A stretch of 5,873 nt of DNA. It comes from Kofleriaceae bacterium (GTDB lineage: Bacteria > Myxococcota_A > Polyangia > Haliangiales > Haliangiaceae). This document shows, one piece after another, positions 1 to 5,330 of the stretch. The notes under the pieces were generated by a model. It did not search any database, was not told the DNA's origin, and saw only the letters and a program-made list of their open reading frames with translations. Both the position numbers and the translations under genes were made by a program. The stretch lies in NCBI GenBank assembly GCA_016763395.1, contig JAESTW010000504.1, positions 1-5,873 on the forward strand. Reading direction: 5' to 3'. Every line of letters begins with the position of its first letter. The first letter of the stretch is position 1.

Positions 1-292
1 ATCTGTGGCGTCCGAGCGTGCCTACCCCAGTTGCGGCGCGTATACTGTGGCCAAGCATGGGCTCTTGGGTCTCGCACGTGCTGTCCGAGAGTCAACACAG
101 GACTCCGGATTGCGCGTTACCGCAATTTTACCGGGCGCAACAGACACGCCAAGCTGGCAGAGCTCGGGCATTGACAGTCAGCGCCTCATGCCCGCGCGCG
201 ATATTGCTCAGAGTCTCTTGTCGATCTATCGTCTCAGCCAGCGCAGTGTTGTTGAGGAAATCGTTTTGAGACCTGTACGCGGTGATATTTAG
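1..292 (+). CDS. Short-chain dehydrogenase/reductase, C-terminal part (5' end outside window)
   Basis: This is an NAD(P)-dependent oxidoreductase of the classical SDR family; its substrate cannot be told. The reading frame is open from the window edge, so the N-terminal Rossmann half with the glycine-rich cofactor motif lies upstream. The catalytic YxxxK motif is seen as YTVAK (Tyr codon at 41-43, Lys at 53-55). The first complete codon, at 2-4, is a Ser exactly 13 residues before the Tyr, which is where the family places its catalytic Ser. Further on, ILPGATDTP matches the conserved PG-x-x-x-T segment after the active site, and the tail VVEEIVLRPVRGDI is a normal SDR ending. The GTG at 5-7 lies inside the active-site region and is not a real start. 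The gene is convergent with the patatin gene; its TAG stop lies inside a hairpin. Confidence 0.9.
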   Translation, partial: SVASERAYPSCGAYTVAKHGLLGLARAVRESTQDSGLRVTAILPGATDTPSWQSSGIDSQRLMPARDIAQSLLSIYRLSQRSVVEEIVLRPVRGDI

Positions 293-316
293 GGGGCAGA
301 AAAAACAAGCCCCTAA
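289..316. terminator. Candidate bidirectional terminator hairpin between convergent genes
   Basis: The arms TTAGGGG (289-295) and CCCCTAA (310-316) are perfect reverse complements of 7 bp. An alternative pairing, GGGGC (293-297) with GCCCC (309-313), extends outward through TTA/TAA with one bulged G. The loop is A-rich. The hairpin contains the stop codons of both converging genes. No T-run follows it on either strand, so it is not a textbook intrinsic terminator; the position is the main support. Confidence 0.35.
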
Positions 317-1098
317 GAGGCTGCATTGGTCTCTACGAGTTCATCGCAGATTGGCATCGCCAGAGCTCGCTCAGTCGCCAGGCGAGCTTGTCGCATTGCA
401 AGAACTCCTCTTTCCAGATGAAAGGGGTTGGCTCGGGTCAATCCTTGGATCGATAGACTAACCATATTGTGACGCTTGGGTATTTTGAGCGACGTACTTC
501 CACGGCGACGCCAGGCGGAACGGGACGAAATATGATGGTAGAGCACTCGCTCGTCCGAGTTCATACCAGCAAGACCTGGCCTATCCGCGATACCACCGTC
601 ACTGAGAAGCCGCCCCCGTCGTCGTACGGGCTGAAATAACACAGGCAGAGCGCAGGAAGCGTGTATTGCACTTGCCAACGATCCTGTAGTCAATACTTCG
701 GTCCTGCGCTTGAGCAAATTGTAGACAGAGAGTTTTACGCTTCTCGGGCAGTCTACAAACTCGGACACTGGCAGGAGAGTCTCGAGTTTGCGTCGAAAAA
801 GCTCTCCACGCAATAGCCCAGCGCCAAGCCCCGGATCCCAGAATTCTTCTCTGCGAAGAGACGCCAAGCTCTCTTCCAGGTCATCCCCGGACAACCCTGC
901 TGCCGCCAGTCCGCCGACCAAGGCGCCAGCGCTCGATCCTGAATAGCCAATAGGGTGCAGCCCGGCAGATTCGAGAGCGCAGAGCATTCCTGTGTGGGCG
1001 AAGAATGCGAAAAAACCAGAAGACATGGTTAGTGAAAAGGGCTCTGCTGCCAGCCAATCGCCCAAGAGCATTCCCGCTTGCGATATTCCCCTAGTCAT
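313..1098 (-). CDS. Patatin-like phospholipase
   Basis: This is a predicted acyl hydrolase of the patatin family with a Ser-Asp catalytic dyad, probably acting on lipid esters. From the ATG at 1098 it is 261 residues. The nucleophile elbow is GYSGSSAG (Ser56) and the catalytic Asp sits in SDGG (Asp167). The oxyanion segment before the elbow reads SSGFFAFFAHTG (about 26-37) instead of the usual Gly-rich GGGxRG. No signal peptide or clear membrane segment is visible, so a cytosolic or peripheral enzyme is inferred. The frame stays open to a TTG at 1155, but that would overlap the upstream arfB-like gene by 65 nt. The ATG at 1098 overlaps it by only 8 nt (ATGACTAG) and is preferred. It lacks a clear ribosome binding site, so translational coupling to the upstream gene is likely. 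Natural substrate unknown. Confidence 0.85.
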   Translation of the reverse strand: MTRGISQAGMLLGDWLAAEPFSLTMSSGFFAFFAHTGMLCALESAGLHPIGYSGSSAGALVGGLAAAGLSGDDLEESLASLRREEFWDPGLGAGLLRGELFRRKLETLLPVSEFVDCPRSVKLSVYNLLKRRTEVLTTGSLASAIHASCALPVLFQPVRRRGRLLSDGGIADRPGLAGMNSDERVLYHHISSRSAWRRRGSTSLKIPKRHNMVSLSIQGLTRANPFHLERGVLAMRQARLATERALAMPICDELVETNAAS

Positions 1099-1519
1099 CT
1101 TGCCCGGATTTCCCGCGACTGCGCTTGAGATCGGCACGGCGTTTTTTTCCGTCAAGACGGCGTCTCACCGAAGACCTTGTCGGACGGGTTGCGCGTCTGC
1201 GTTTCGGTCGGACAAGCGCTTCCAAAATCACACGGCTGAGCTTTACCCGCACTTCAGCACGATTGCGAGCCTGTGTCCGATGTTCGTCGCAAATAACGAT
1301 GAGTTCGCCAGCGTCGGTGAGCTTCGACGCCAAGCGCAGAAGCAAGTAGTCGCGGTCAAACTCACTCAGCCCCGCGCTGGTCGCAGGCGTCCACCGCAGC
1401 GAAACCTTGGTCGCTACTTTGTTGACATTCTGCCCTCCTGGACCAGTTGAACAAGTGAAAGACTCACTCAATTCACTGGCTGCGATCGTCACTCGCGGGC
1501 CTATTCGCAAATCTGACAC
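1091..1519 (-). CDS. arfB: Peptidyl-tRNA hydrolase ArfB-type ribosome rescue factor
   Basis: ArfB (YaeJ) family proteins enter the A site of ribosomes stalled on truncated mRNA and hydrolyse the peptidyl-tRNA. The 142-residue product is close to the E. coli protein (about 140). It shows the class I release-factor GGQ motif in STGPGGQNVNKVATKVSLRW, the following RTQARNR segment, and a basic tail (RRATRPTRSSVRRRLDGKK and on) of the type that threads the mRNA channel. The frame is open to an ATG at 1621, but that would add 34 residues without family similarity. The GTG at 1519 gives a family-like N-terminus (SDLRIGPRVTIAASEL) and has AGGAA at 1524-1528 upstream. It is too short for a full release factor (no codon-recognition domain). 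First gene of a two-gene unit with the patatin; it is divergent from the VWA operon. Confidence 0.92.
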   Translation of the reverse strand: MSDLRIGPRVTIAASELSESFTCSTGPGGQNVNKVATKVSLRWTPATSAGLSEFDRDYLLLRLASKLTDAGELIVICDEHRTQARNRAEVRVKLSRVILEALVRPKRRRATRPTRSSVRRRLDGKKRRADLKRSRGKSGQDD

Positions 1520-1663
1520 GGAATTCCTGCCCACTAATACCAGATTTGACCGATCTAGCGAAAATAAGGTGTCCACCGAGCGCGCTGAAGACTGTAGGAT
1601 GCGGAAATACTGCAGCTGCAAATTTCTCCCATAGATTCAAAACTTACCTCCAAGGCTCACACA
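1520..1663. promoter_or_regulatory. Divergent intergenic region, presumed to hold both promoters
   Basis: This 144-nt gap separates the arfB-like gene (leftward) from the VWA-led operon (rightward), so it should carry two promoters. I see no convincing -35/-10 pair on either strand. TAGATT at 1632-1637 is a possible weak -10 box for the rightward operon. A perfect 10-bp palindrome, TGCAGCTGCA, lies at 1611-1620, about 45 nt before the VWA start, and could be an operator or chance. The VWA ATG is preceded by AAGG at 1652-1655 with 8-nt spacing, and the arfB GTG by AGGAA (complement of 1524-1528). Confidence 0.4.
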
Positions 1664-2725
1664 ATGTCTCGCTTACAATACCTTCACGCTGCCCTCTTTC
1701 CTCTTCTTCTACTTGGCTGTGGTCCTTCGTCGAGCGCTGGTTCCGGAGATACAGACGGCGGTGGAACCACTGAGACGGACGCCACAAGCGGACAGATCGA
1801 TGCTGGGATTCCCGGCGATGCCAGCTCTTGTGGAGCGCAAACCGAAGAAATTCCACTGCGAATCATCAACGATCCACCGGACTTGCTAATCGTTTTGGAC
1901 AAAAGCGGTTCGATGATGCTGGGCCCAGGGACCAACCCTTTTGGGACTTCAAAGTGGAGGCTGATGGAAGATGCTATCGAGACTATCACCACGACCTACG
2001 ACACCAACATTCGCTTTGGTCTTACCGCCTTTCCAACAGCTGATATCTGCGGAATCGTCCCTGGTGCTCAGGTAGATATCGCTATCGACAATGCCAGCGC
2101 GATTAACTCCTGGATGAACGGCGAGGGCCCGGACGGCAATACGCCTGCGCACTTGGCATTGCAAAATGCGTCCGACATTTACGCTGGAATTCCGGCAAAC
2201 CCTGCCGGACAATACGTGCTTTTTGCAACTGACGGCGCACCCAATTGTGGCGGCACCCCGGTTGTGGCGGACACTGACTCCGCGGCAGAAACACTTGCTG
2301 CGGTAACCGCGCTCAGAAACCAGGGCGTGAACACCTTCGTCTTGGGCTTCGGAAGTCTTTTCGGTCTCGACTCCGGGCTGCTCGAAGATGCCGCCGACGC
2401 CGGTGGCGAGCCCAGACCTGGCAATCCAAATTTCTATCACGCCAATGACGCCAATAGCTTGCAGCAAGCCCTTCTTGCGATCGCCGGGGGAATTATTCCT
2501 ACAACATGCTCCTTCGCGCTGACCTCTTTACCGCCCGATCCTGCCGCTGTCACTGTTTCTGTCGCCGGCATGCCCATTCCCCGCGATCCAGCTCATAACA
2601 ATGGCTGGGACTATCACCCGGACGTGGACACCATCACTCTCTTTGGCGCTGCTTGCACTTCGGTCCAAGAAGGCGACACCAGTGTGAGCTTTGTATTTGG
2701 CTGTCCCGGACCGGTAATCGACTAA
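1664..2725 (+). CDS. VWA-domain lipoprotein
   Basis: This is a predicted exported lipoprotein with a metal-binding von Willebrand A domain; such domains bind protein or matrix ligands, but the partner here is unknown. Of 353 residues, 1-19 form a lipoprotein signal with lipobox LLGC (Cys19). A low-complexity Ser/Gly/Asp/Thr linker runs to about 55. The VWA domain covers roughly 70-275. Its MIDAS residues are complete: DKSGS (Asp79, Ser81, Ser83), Thr160 in GNTP, and Asp190 in ATDG. The tail (282-347) carries Cys282, Cys331 and Cys347 around NGWDY and ITLFGAAC; together with Cys56, Cys129 and Cys195 these suggest disulfides in an oxidising compartment. The residue after Cys19 is Gly, not Asp, so outer-membrane sorting is expected by enterobacterial rules, which may not hold here. 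First gene of the operon; its TAA shares one base with the next ATG (TAATG). Confidence 0.9.
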   Translation: MSRLQYLHAALFPLLLLGCGPSSSAGSGDTDGGGTTETDATSGQIDAGIPGDASSCGAQTEEIPLRIINDPPDLLIVLDKSGSMMLGPGTNPFGTSKWRLMEDAIETITTTYDTNIRFGLTAFPTADICGIVPGAQVDIAIDNASAINSWMNGEGPDGNTPAHLALQNASDIYAGIPANPAGQYVLFATDGAPNCGGTPVVADTDSAAETLAAVTALRNQGVNTFVLGFGSLFGLDSGLLEDAADAGGEPRPGNPNFYHANDANSLQQALLAIAGGIIPTTCSFALTSLPPDPAAVTVSVAGMPIPRDPAHNNGWDYHPDVDTITLFGAACTSVQEGDTSVSFVFGCPGPVID

Positions 2726-3162
2726 TGGGCGGCAGACTAGAAAAGCTAATTCAGCTCTCGCCCCACAACCGTTTCCTGGACTTGCACCTGGCCTCGGTTG
2801 ATGGTGAGACGATTACCACAAAGATGGAGTACCGGACAGAACTCGTCGGCAATCCTGATAGTGGCGTACTGCATGGCGGAGCCATTACCGCAATGCTCGA
2901 TACCACTTGTGGCGGAGCTGTCTATCTCAAGCTGGGGGCGTTGACTCGCATCGCGACCTTGGATCTTCGCGTAGACTACTTCAAGCCGAGCACACCAGAA
3001 CTCACTCTATACAGCTCGTGTCACTGCACCAAACTCACACAGCACGTCGCCTTCGTTGAAGGAGTCGCCTATCATCTCGCAGAAGATGGCACCCGCAACG
3101 AGGTCGCCCGAGCTCGCGGAACCTTCATGCTAATGCTACCCAGGCCAGGAGCCTCTTTATGA
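2725..3162 (+). CDS. PaaI-type hotdog thioesterase (Asp type), first of tandem pair
   Basis: Predicted acyl-CoA thioesterase of the hotdog fold, PaaI/4HBT-like, 145 residues and cytosolic. The family hydrolyses acyl- or aryl-CoA thioesters; the substrate cannot be read from the sequence. The signature is GVLHGGAITAMLDTTCGGAV: His50-Gly-Gly starts the central helix and Asp59, nine residues on, matches the catalytic acid of PaaI enzymes. TLDLRVDYFKPS (78-89) is the typical following strand, and the end RARGTFML is also family-like. The frame is open upstream to 2653, but the ATG at 2725 is chosen because it overlaps the VWA stop as TAATG and gives a normal hotdog length. There is no obvious Shine-Dalgarno, so reinitiation after the VWA gene is inferred. 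It ends in an ATGA overlap with a second hotdog gene of equal length. Confidence 0.88.
   Translation: MGGRLEKLIQLSPHNRFLDLHLASVDGETITTKMEYRTELVGNPDSGVLHGGAITAMLDTTCGGAVYLKLGALTRIATLDLRVDYFKPSTPELTLYSSCHCTKLTQHVAFVEGVAYHLAEDGTRNEVARARGTFMLMLPRPGASL
3147..3151 (+). promoter_or_regulatory. Ribosome binding site of second hotdog gene
   Basis: AGGAG lies 7 nt upstream of the ATG at 3159, inside the end of the first hotdog gene. It is the strongest ribosome binding site of the operon. It supports the 3159 start and suggests independent initiation in addition to coupling. Confidence 0.6.
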
Positions 3163-3596
3163 GTATGCTAGACAAAATCCGACTGGCCCGGCAAAACAAG
3201 AACCCAGCCATACTTACCGATCACATCCCCTACGCAAAAGCCCTAGGCATAACACTTAGTGTCGAAGATGAGGAACTCATTGGGCGTATGGAGTTTGACC
3301 AGCCGCTCATTGGCGATTTGGGCGTGGGTGCACTGCACGGTGGAACCATAGCGACCCTCCTGGAGTCCACCGCTATCCTGACCTTACTGTGGCAAGTTGA
3401 TGATATGAACATCCCCAAAACCATCAACTCAACAGTGGAGTTTCTGCAGCCCGGACGGCCACTTACGACCTATGCCACTGCCCAAATCACTCGTCACGGC
3501 AGGCGTGTCGCCAATGTCCGCTGTACCGCCTGGCAAAAAGATCGGGCGACCCCAATTGCCGCCTCGTATTCTCACTTTTTACTCGTATCCTCATGA
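3159..3596 (+). CDS. PaaI-type hotdog thioesterase (Glu type), second of tandem pair
   Basis: A second hotdog-fold thioesterase homologue, also 145 residues. The signature is GALHGGTIATLLESTAILTL: His60-Gly-Gly, then Glu69 at the position held by Asp59 in its neighbour. A Glu in this helix is used by some hotdog thioesterases (the Arthrobacter 4-hydroxybenzoyl-CoA type), so the protein may be active with a different chemistry or specificity. INSTVEFLQPGRPL (89-102) matches the family's VDYLRP strand. The N-terminus carries a 25-residue extension with basic residues before the fold. The start is clear: AGGAG at 3147-3151, 7 nt before the ATG, and an ATGA overlap with the preceding gene. The two proteins are clearly divergent in sequence, so the duplication is old. 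They could form a mixed oligomer; this is inference. Confidence 0.87.
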   Translation: MSMLDKIRLARQNKNPAILTDHIPYAKALGITLSVEDEELIGRMEFDQPLIGDLGVGALHGGTIATLLESTAILTLLWQVDDMNIPKTINSTVEFLQPGRPLTTYATAQITRHGRRVANVRCTAWQKDRATPIAASYSHFLLVSS

Positions 3597-4348
3597 GCCT
3601 AGACACTGCCCGTTTTGAGTTCTCCGGTGGCGACACCGGCATATTACTACTTCACGGCTACACCTCGGCAACACCTGAGGTACGTCCGATGGGTGAATAT
3701 TTGGCCGCACGAGGCATGCATGTTGTTGCACCATTGCTCCCCGGACACGGGACGACGCCTGCCGATCTGAACAAACGAAGCTGGCGTGAGCTGGCAGATG
3801 CAGCCGCTGATGAGCTTTACCAACTTCAGGGCAAGTGTAGCCGTGTCTATGTCGGCGGGCTGTCGATGGGCGGGCTTCTCACGCTCCACCTCGGACAACG
3901 ATGTGGTGGGATTGCCGGGCTCATTCCTATGGCGCCAGCGCTCTATGTGAAAGATCCTATGCGCTTTCTCATCCCCTTTCTCAAACACTTTCTGCCCTCG
4001 ATTCCCAAGAGCAAGGATCTGAGCACTCGCGTAGAAGATCCGGACAGCGAGTATTTGCTTTGGTCCTACGATCAGAGCCCGGTGCCATTCGCTGGCGAAG
4101 TGATGTCACTAATGCATCATGTCCGAGACCGTCTAGAGATGATTGAGCAGCCGGTCCTGGCGTTTCATGGAGCCTGCGACCGCACCGTGCCAGTGAAAGC
4201 CTCCGAGGCTCTCATCGAGAGAGCATCCAGCTCGGACAAAGAGATGGTGTTGTTACTTCACTCCGGCCACTGTCTGAGCGTCGATGGCGAGCGAGAGGCT
4301 GTCTTTGCCAAGACCTGGCGGTGGATTGCAGAGCGCGAAGGCAGATAA
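3593..4348 (+). CDS. Alpha/beta hydrolase, carboxylesterase/monoacylglycerol lipase type
   Basis: Serine hydrolase of the alpha/beta fold, 251 residues, similar in layout to Est30-type carboxylesterases (about 247 residues), which cleave short- to medium-chain acyl esters. The oxyanion motif is LLLHGYT (His21-Gly22). The nucleophile elbow is GLSMGG (Ser91). The acid is Asp196 in GACDRTVP and the base is His226 in HSGHCLSVD; the triad is therefore complete. A lid-like insertion lies at about 118-165. No signal peptide is present, so it should act in the cytosol, like the two hotdog enzymes before it. The ATG overlaps the previous stop as ATGA and has no clear ribosome binding site, so coupling is likely. 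A thioesterase role on acyl-carrier or CoA substrates cannot be excluded given the neighbours. Confidence 0.9.
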   Translation: MSLDTARFEFSGGDTGILLLHGYTSATPEVRPMGEYLAARGMHVVAPLLPGHGTTPADLNKRSWRELADAAADELYQLQGKCSRVYVGGLSMGGLLTLHLGQRCGGIAGLIPMAPALYVKDPMRFLIPFLKHFLPSIPKSKDLSTRVEDPDSEYLLWSYDQSPVPFAGEVMSLMHHVRDRLEMIEQPVLAFHGACDRTVPVKASEALIERASSSDKEMVLLLHSGHCLSVDGEREAVFAKTWRWIAEREGR

Positions 4349-4381
4349 GATGTCCTCGGCAGAAATAGTGCCCCGGCCCAG

Positions 4382-4488
4382 CGAGAAGAAATCGTTTCTC
4401 GGCGTGTCGAATCGACGAGGAATACCTGCAGTATTTCGAGGAGATAGAGCGAAGCTCGATCGGTGCGGCGAGGGGCGATTTCCGCCGC
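4382..4488 (+). other. Cluster of short inverted repeats in the intercistronic stretch
   Basis: Four potential hairpins follow each other here: CGAGAA/TTCTCG (4382-4387 with 4396-4401), AATAC/GTATT extended by a G-T and a G-C pair (4419-4425 with 4431-4437), GAGC/GCTC (4447-4450 with 4454-4457) and GCGGCG/CGCCGC (4465-4470 with 4483-4488). They lie between the hydrolase and methyltransferase genes. They may be incidental to the broken gene, or may act as an mRNA processing or stability element. No T-run follows, so termination is not expected. Confidence 0.25.
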
Positions 4489-4511
4489 TGAGGTGGGATG
4501 CTAGTTATGCC

Positions 4512-4516
4512 GAGGA
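4512..4516 (+). promoter_or_regulatory. Ribosome binding site of the methyltransferase gene
   Basis: GAGGA lies 6 nt before the ATG at 4523 and fixes that start. It means the methyltransferase can be translated even if the preceding small frame is dead. Confidence 0.6.
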
Positions 4517-4522
4517 CATCTA

Positions 4523-5284
4523 ATGTCTCTCTGGTGGCAAGAGTTCTTTGACCATGAGTACCTGAAGCTCTGGTCTCACCTCTACCCGGCCACGCAATGC
4601 GAGTCCGACGCGTTGAGGCTGCGGACGATTCTCGGACTTACTTCCGGCGACCGGCTTTTTGACGCAGCCTGTGGGTATGGCCGAATGTCTCTGCCCTTCG
4701 CCAAACTCGGACTCTCCGTCTTGGGGGTCGACTACAGCTCCGACCTTCTCGCTCGAGCCAATGCCGATGCCGCAGAATGCAAGGAAGCTATCGATCTGGT
4801 CTATCAAGAAGCGGACTTGCGCACGCTTGAGCTAGAAGCGCGTTTTGATGCCGCCGTTAGCCTCTTCTCCAGCCTCGGTTACGGCAGCGAAGATGATGAC
4901 CTGCAAACCCTTCAGACCATCGCAAACGCGCTCGTTCCCGGCGGACAGTTTTTCTTGGAGACGGTTCACCGAGACGCCATTGTCACACGGCGGGCCCTCG
5001 GACAAACAACCGGTATTCGCGGGCCCAACGGACTCACTCTTCGCGAGAAGAACAGCTTTGACCCTGTTCGGGGCGAAATTCACAGCACCTGGTCTTGGAA
5101 CAGCCCGACCTATAGCGGCAGCAAGCATTCCGTCATTCGCATATATTCAGCTAGCGAGCTGGTTTCACTCCTCACCCGAGCCGGTTTTGTCGAGATTCGC
5201 TGTTACTGCGGCTTTTCAGATCGGCCGTTTGATGAGACCAGCCTTGATGAGCGCCTGGGAATTCTCTGTACCAAAGCTGCCTGA
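4523..5284 (+). CDS. Class I SAM-dependent methyltransferase
   Basis: Predicted cytosolic methyltransferase with a Rossmann-like SAM-binding domain, 253 residues. Motif I is LFDAACGYGRMSLPFAKLG (Asp47, Cys50, Gly51, Gly53). The acidic end of strand 2, thought to bind the SAM ribose, is Asp70 in VLGVDYSS. The next acidic position is Asp98 in EADLR. FDAAVSLFSSLGY (108-120) and ALVPGGQFFLE (136-146) are the usual fourth and fifth strand segments of the family. The C-terminal part (about 165-253) is a beta-rich extension with RIYSASELVSLLTRAGF, again normal for small-molecule methyltransferases. The substrate is not visible. A ribosome binding site (4512-4516) and the TAATG junction support the start. 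Last gene of the plus-strand operon, convergent with the OmpA-like gene. Confidence 0.9.
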   Translation: MSLWWQEFFDHEYLKLWSHLYPATQCESDALRLRTILGLTSGDRLFDAACGYGRMSLPFAKLGLSVLGVDYSSDLLARANADAAECKEAIDLVYQEADLRTLELEARFDAAVSLFSSLGYGSEDDDLQTLQTIANALVPGGQFFLETVHRDAIVTRRALGQTTGIRGPNGLTLREKNSFDPVRGEIHSTWSWNSPTYSGSKHSVIRIYSASELVSLLTRAGFVEIRCYCGFSDRPFDETSLDERLGILCTKAA

Positions 5285-5285
5285 T

Positions 5286-5300
5286 TTGGGCTAGCCCCAA
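5286..5300. terminator. Weak hairpin in the convergent gap, possible terminator
   Basis: TTGGG (5286-5290) can pair with CCCAA (5296-5300) around a 5-nt loop; the core GGGCTAGCCC (5288-5297) is a perfect palindrome. It begins directly after the methyltransferase stop and lies in the 46-nt gap between two converging genes. It is short and has no adjacent T-run, so the call rests mostly on position. Confidence 0.25.
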
Positions 5301-5327
5301 TAGACCAGAGAGCGTAGCCCCAATAGA
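5292..5327. repeat. Two copies of a 13-bp direct repeat
   Basis: TAGCCCCAATAGA occurs perfectly at 5292-5304 and 5315-5327, a period of 23 bp (10 bp between copies). Both copies lie in the noncoding gap between the convergent methyltransferase and OmpA-like genes. The first copy includes one arm of the hairpin at 5286-5300. No function is evident; slippage duplication or a binding-site pair are possible. Confidence 0.6.
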
Positions 5328-5330
5328 AAC

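Larger units (their letters stand above)
4350..4523 (+). pseudogene. Small operon gene, probably frameshifted remnant (57 codons as it stands)
   Basis: An ATG one base after the hydrolase stop (TAAGATG), with GAAGG at 4337-4341 as ribosome binding site, opens a 57-codon frame whose TAA overlaps the next ATG (TAATG). That placement is typical of a real operon gene, but I recognise no family. The middle looks wrong: in codons 21-33 (4410-4448) none of 13 codons ends in G or C, while 15 of the first 20 do. In the +1 frame over the same bases 10 of 13 end in G/C and the product is DEEYLQYFEEIER, a plausible amphipathic helix; that frame hits TGA at 4489. The simplest reading is a one-base insertion near 4405-4411, with perhaps a second indel near 4480 that restores the frame. 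Alternatives are a genuine 57-residue protein, programmed frameshifting, or a sequencing error. Confidence 0.45.

Noticed and set aside
1099..1155. Upstream TTG start (1155) for the patatin gene
   Set aside because: It would overlap arfB by 65 nt, uses a rare start codon, and adds 19 residues before the family similarity; the ATG at 1098 is better placed.
992..1450. 152-codon plus-strand open frame
   Set aside because: It lies entirely antisense to the patatin and arfB-like genes, both of which have clear catalytic motifs, and its product shows no recognisable pattern.
1547..1552. TTGACC as a -35 box for the rightward operon
   Set aside because: No acceptable -10 hexamer lies 16-18 bp downstream.
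1520..1621. ATG at 1621 as start of the arfB-like gene
   Set aside because: It adds 34 residues with no family similarity and runs through most of the divergent gap; the GTG at 1519 has a ribosome binding site and gives the usual length.
1949..2467. 172-codon minus-strand open frame
   Set aside because: It is antisense to the VWA domain, whose complete MIDAS motif shows the plus strand is coding.
1664..5284. Operon as an anti-phage or toxin-antitoxin system
   Set aside because: No nuclease, NTPase, reverse transcriptase, toxin or antitoxin signature is present; the genes are ordinary hydrolase, methyltransferase and VWA families. VWA proteins occur in some such systems, but here the protein carries a lipoprotein signal and has no AAA+ partner.
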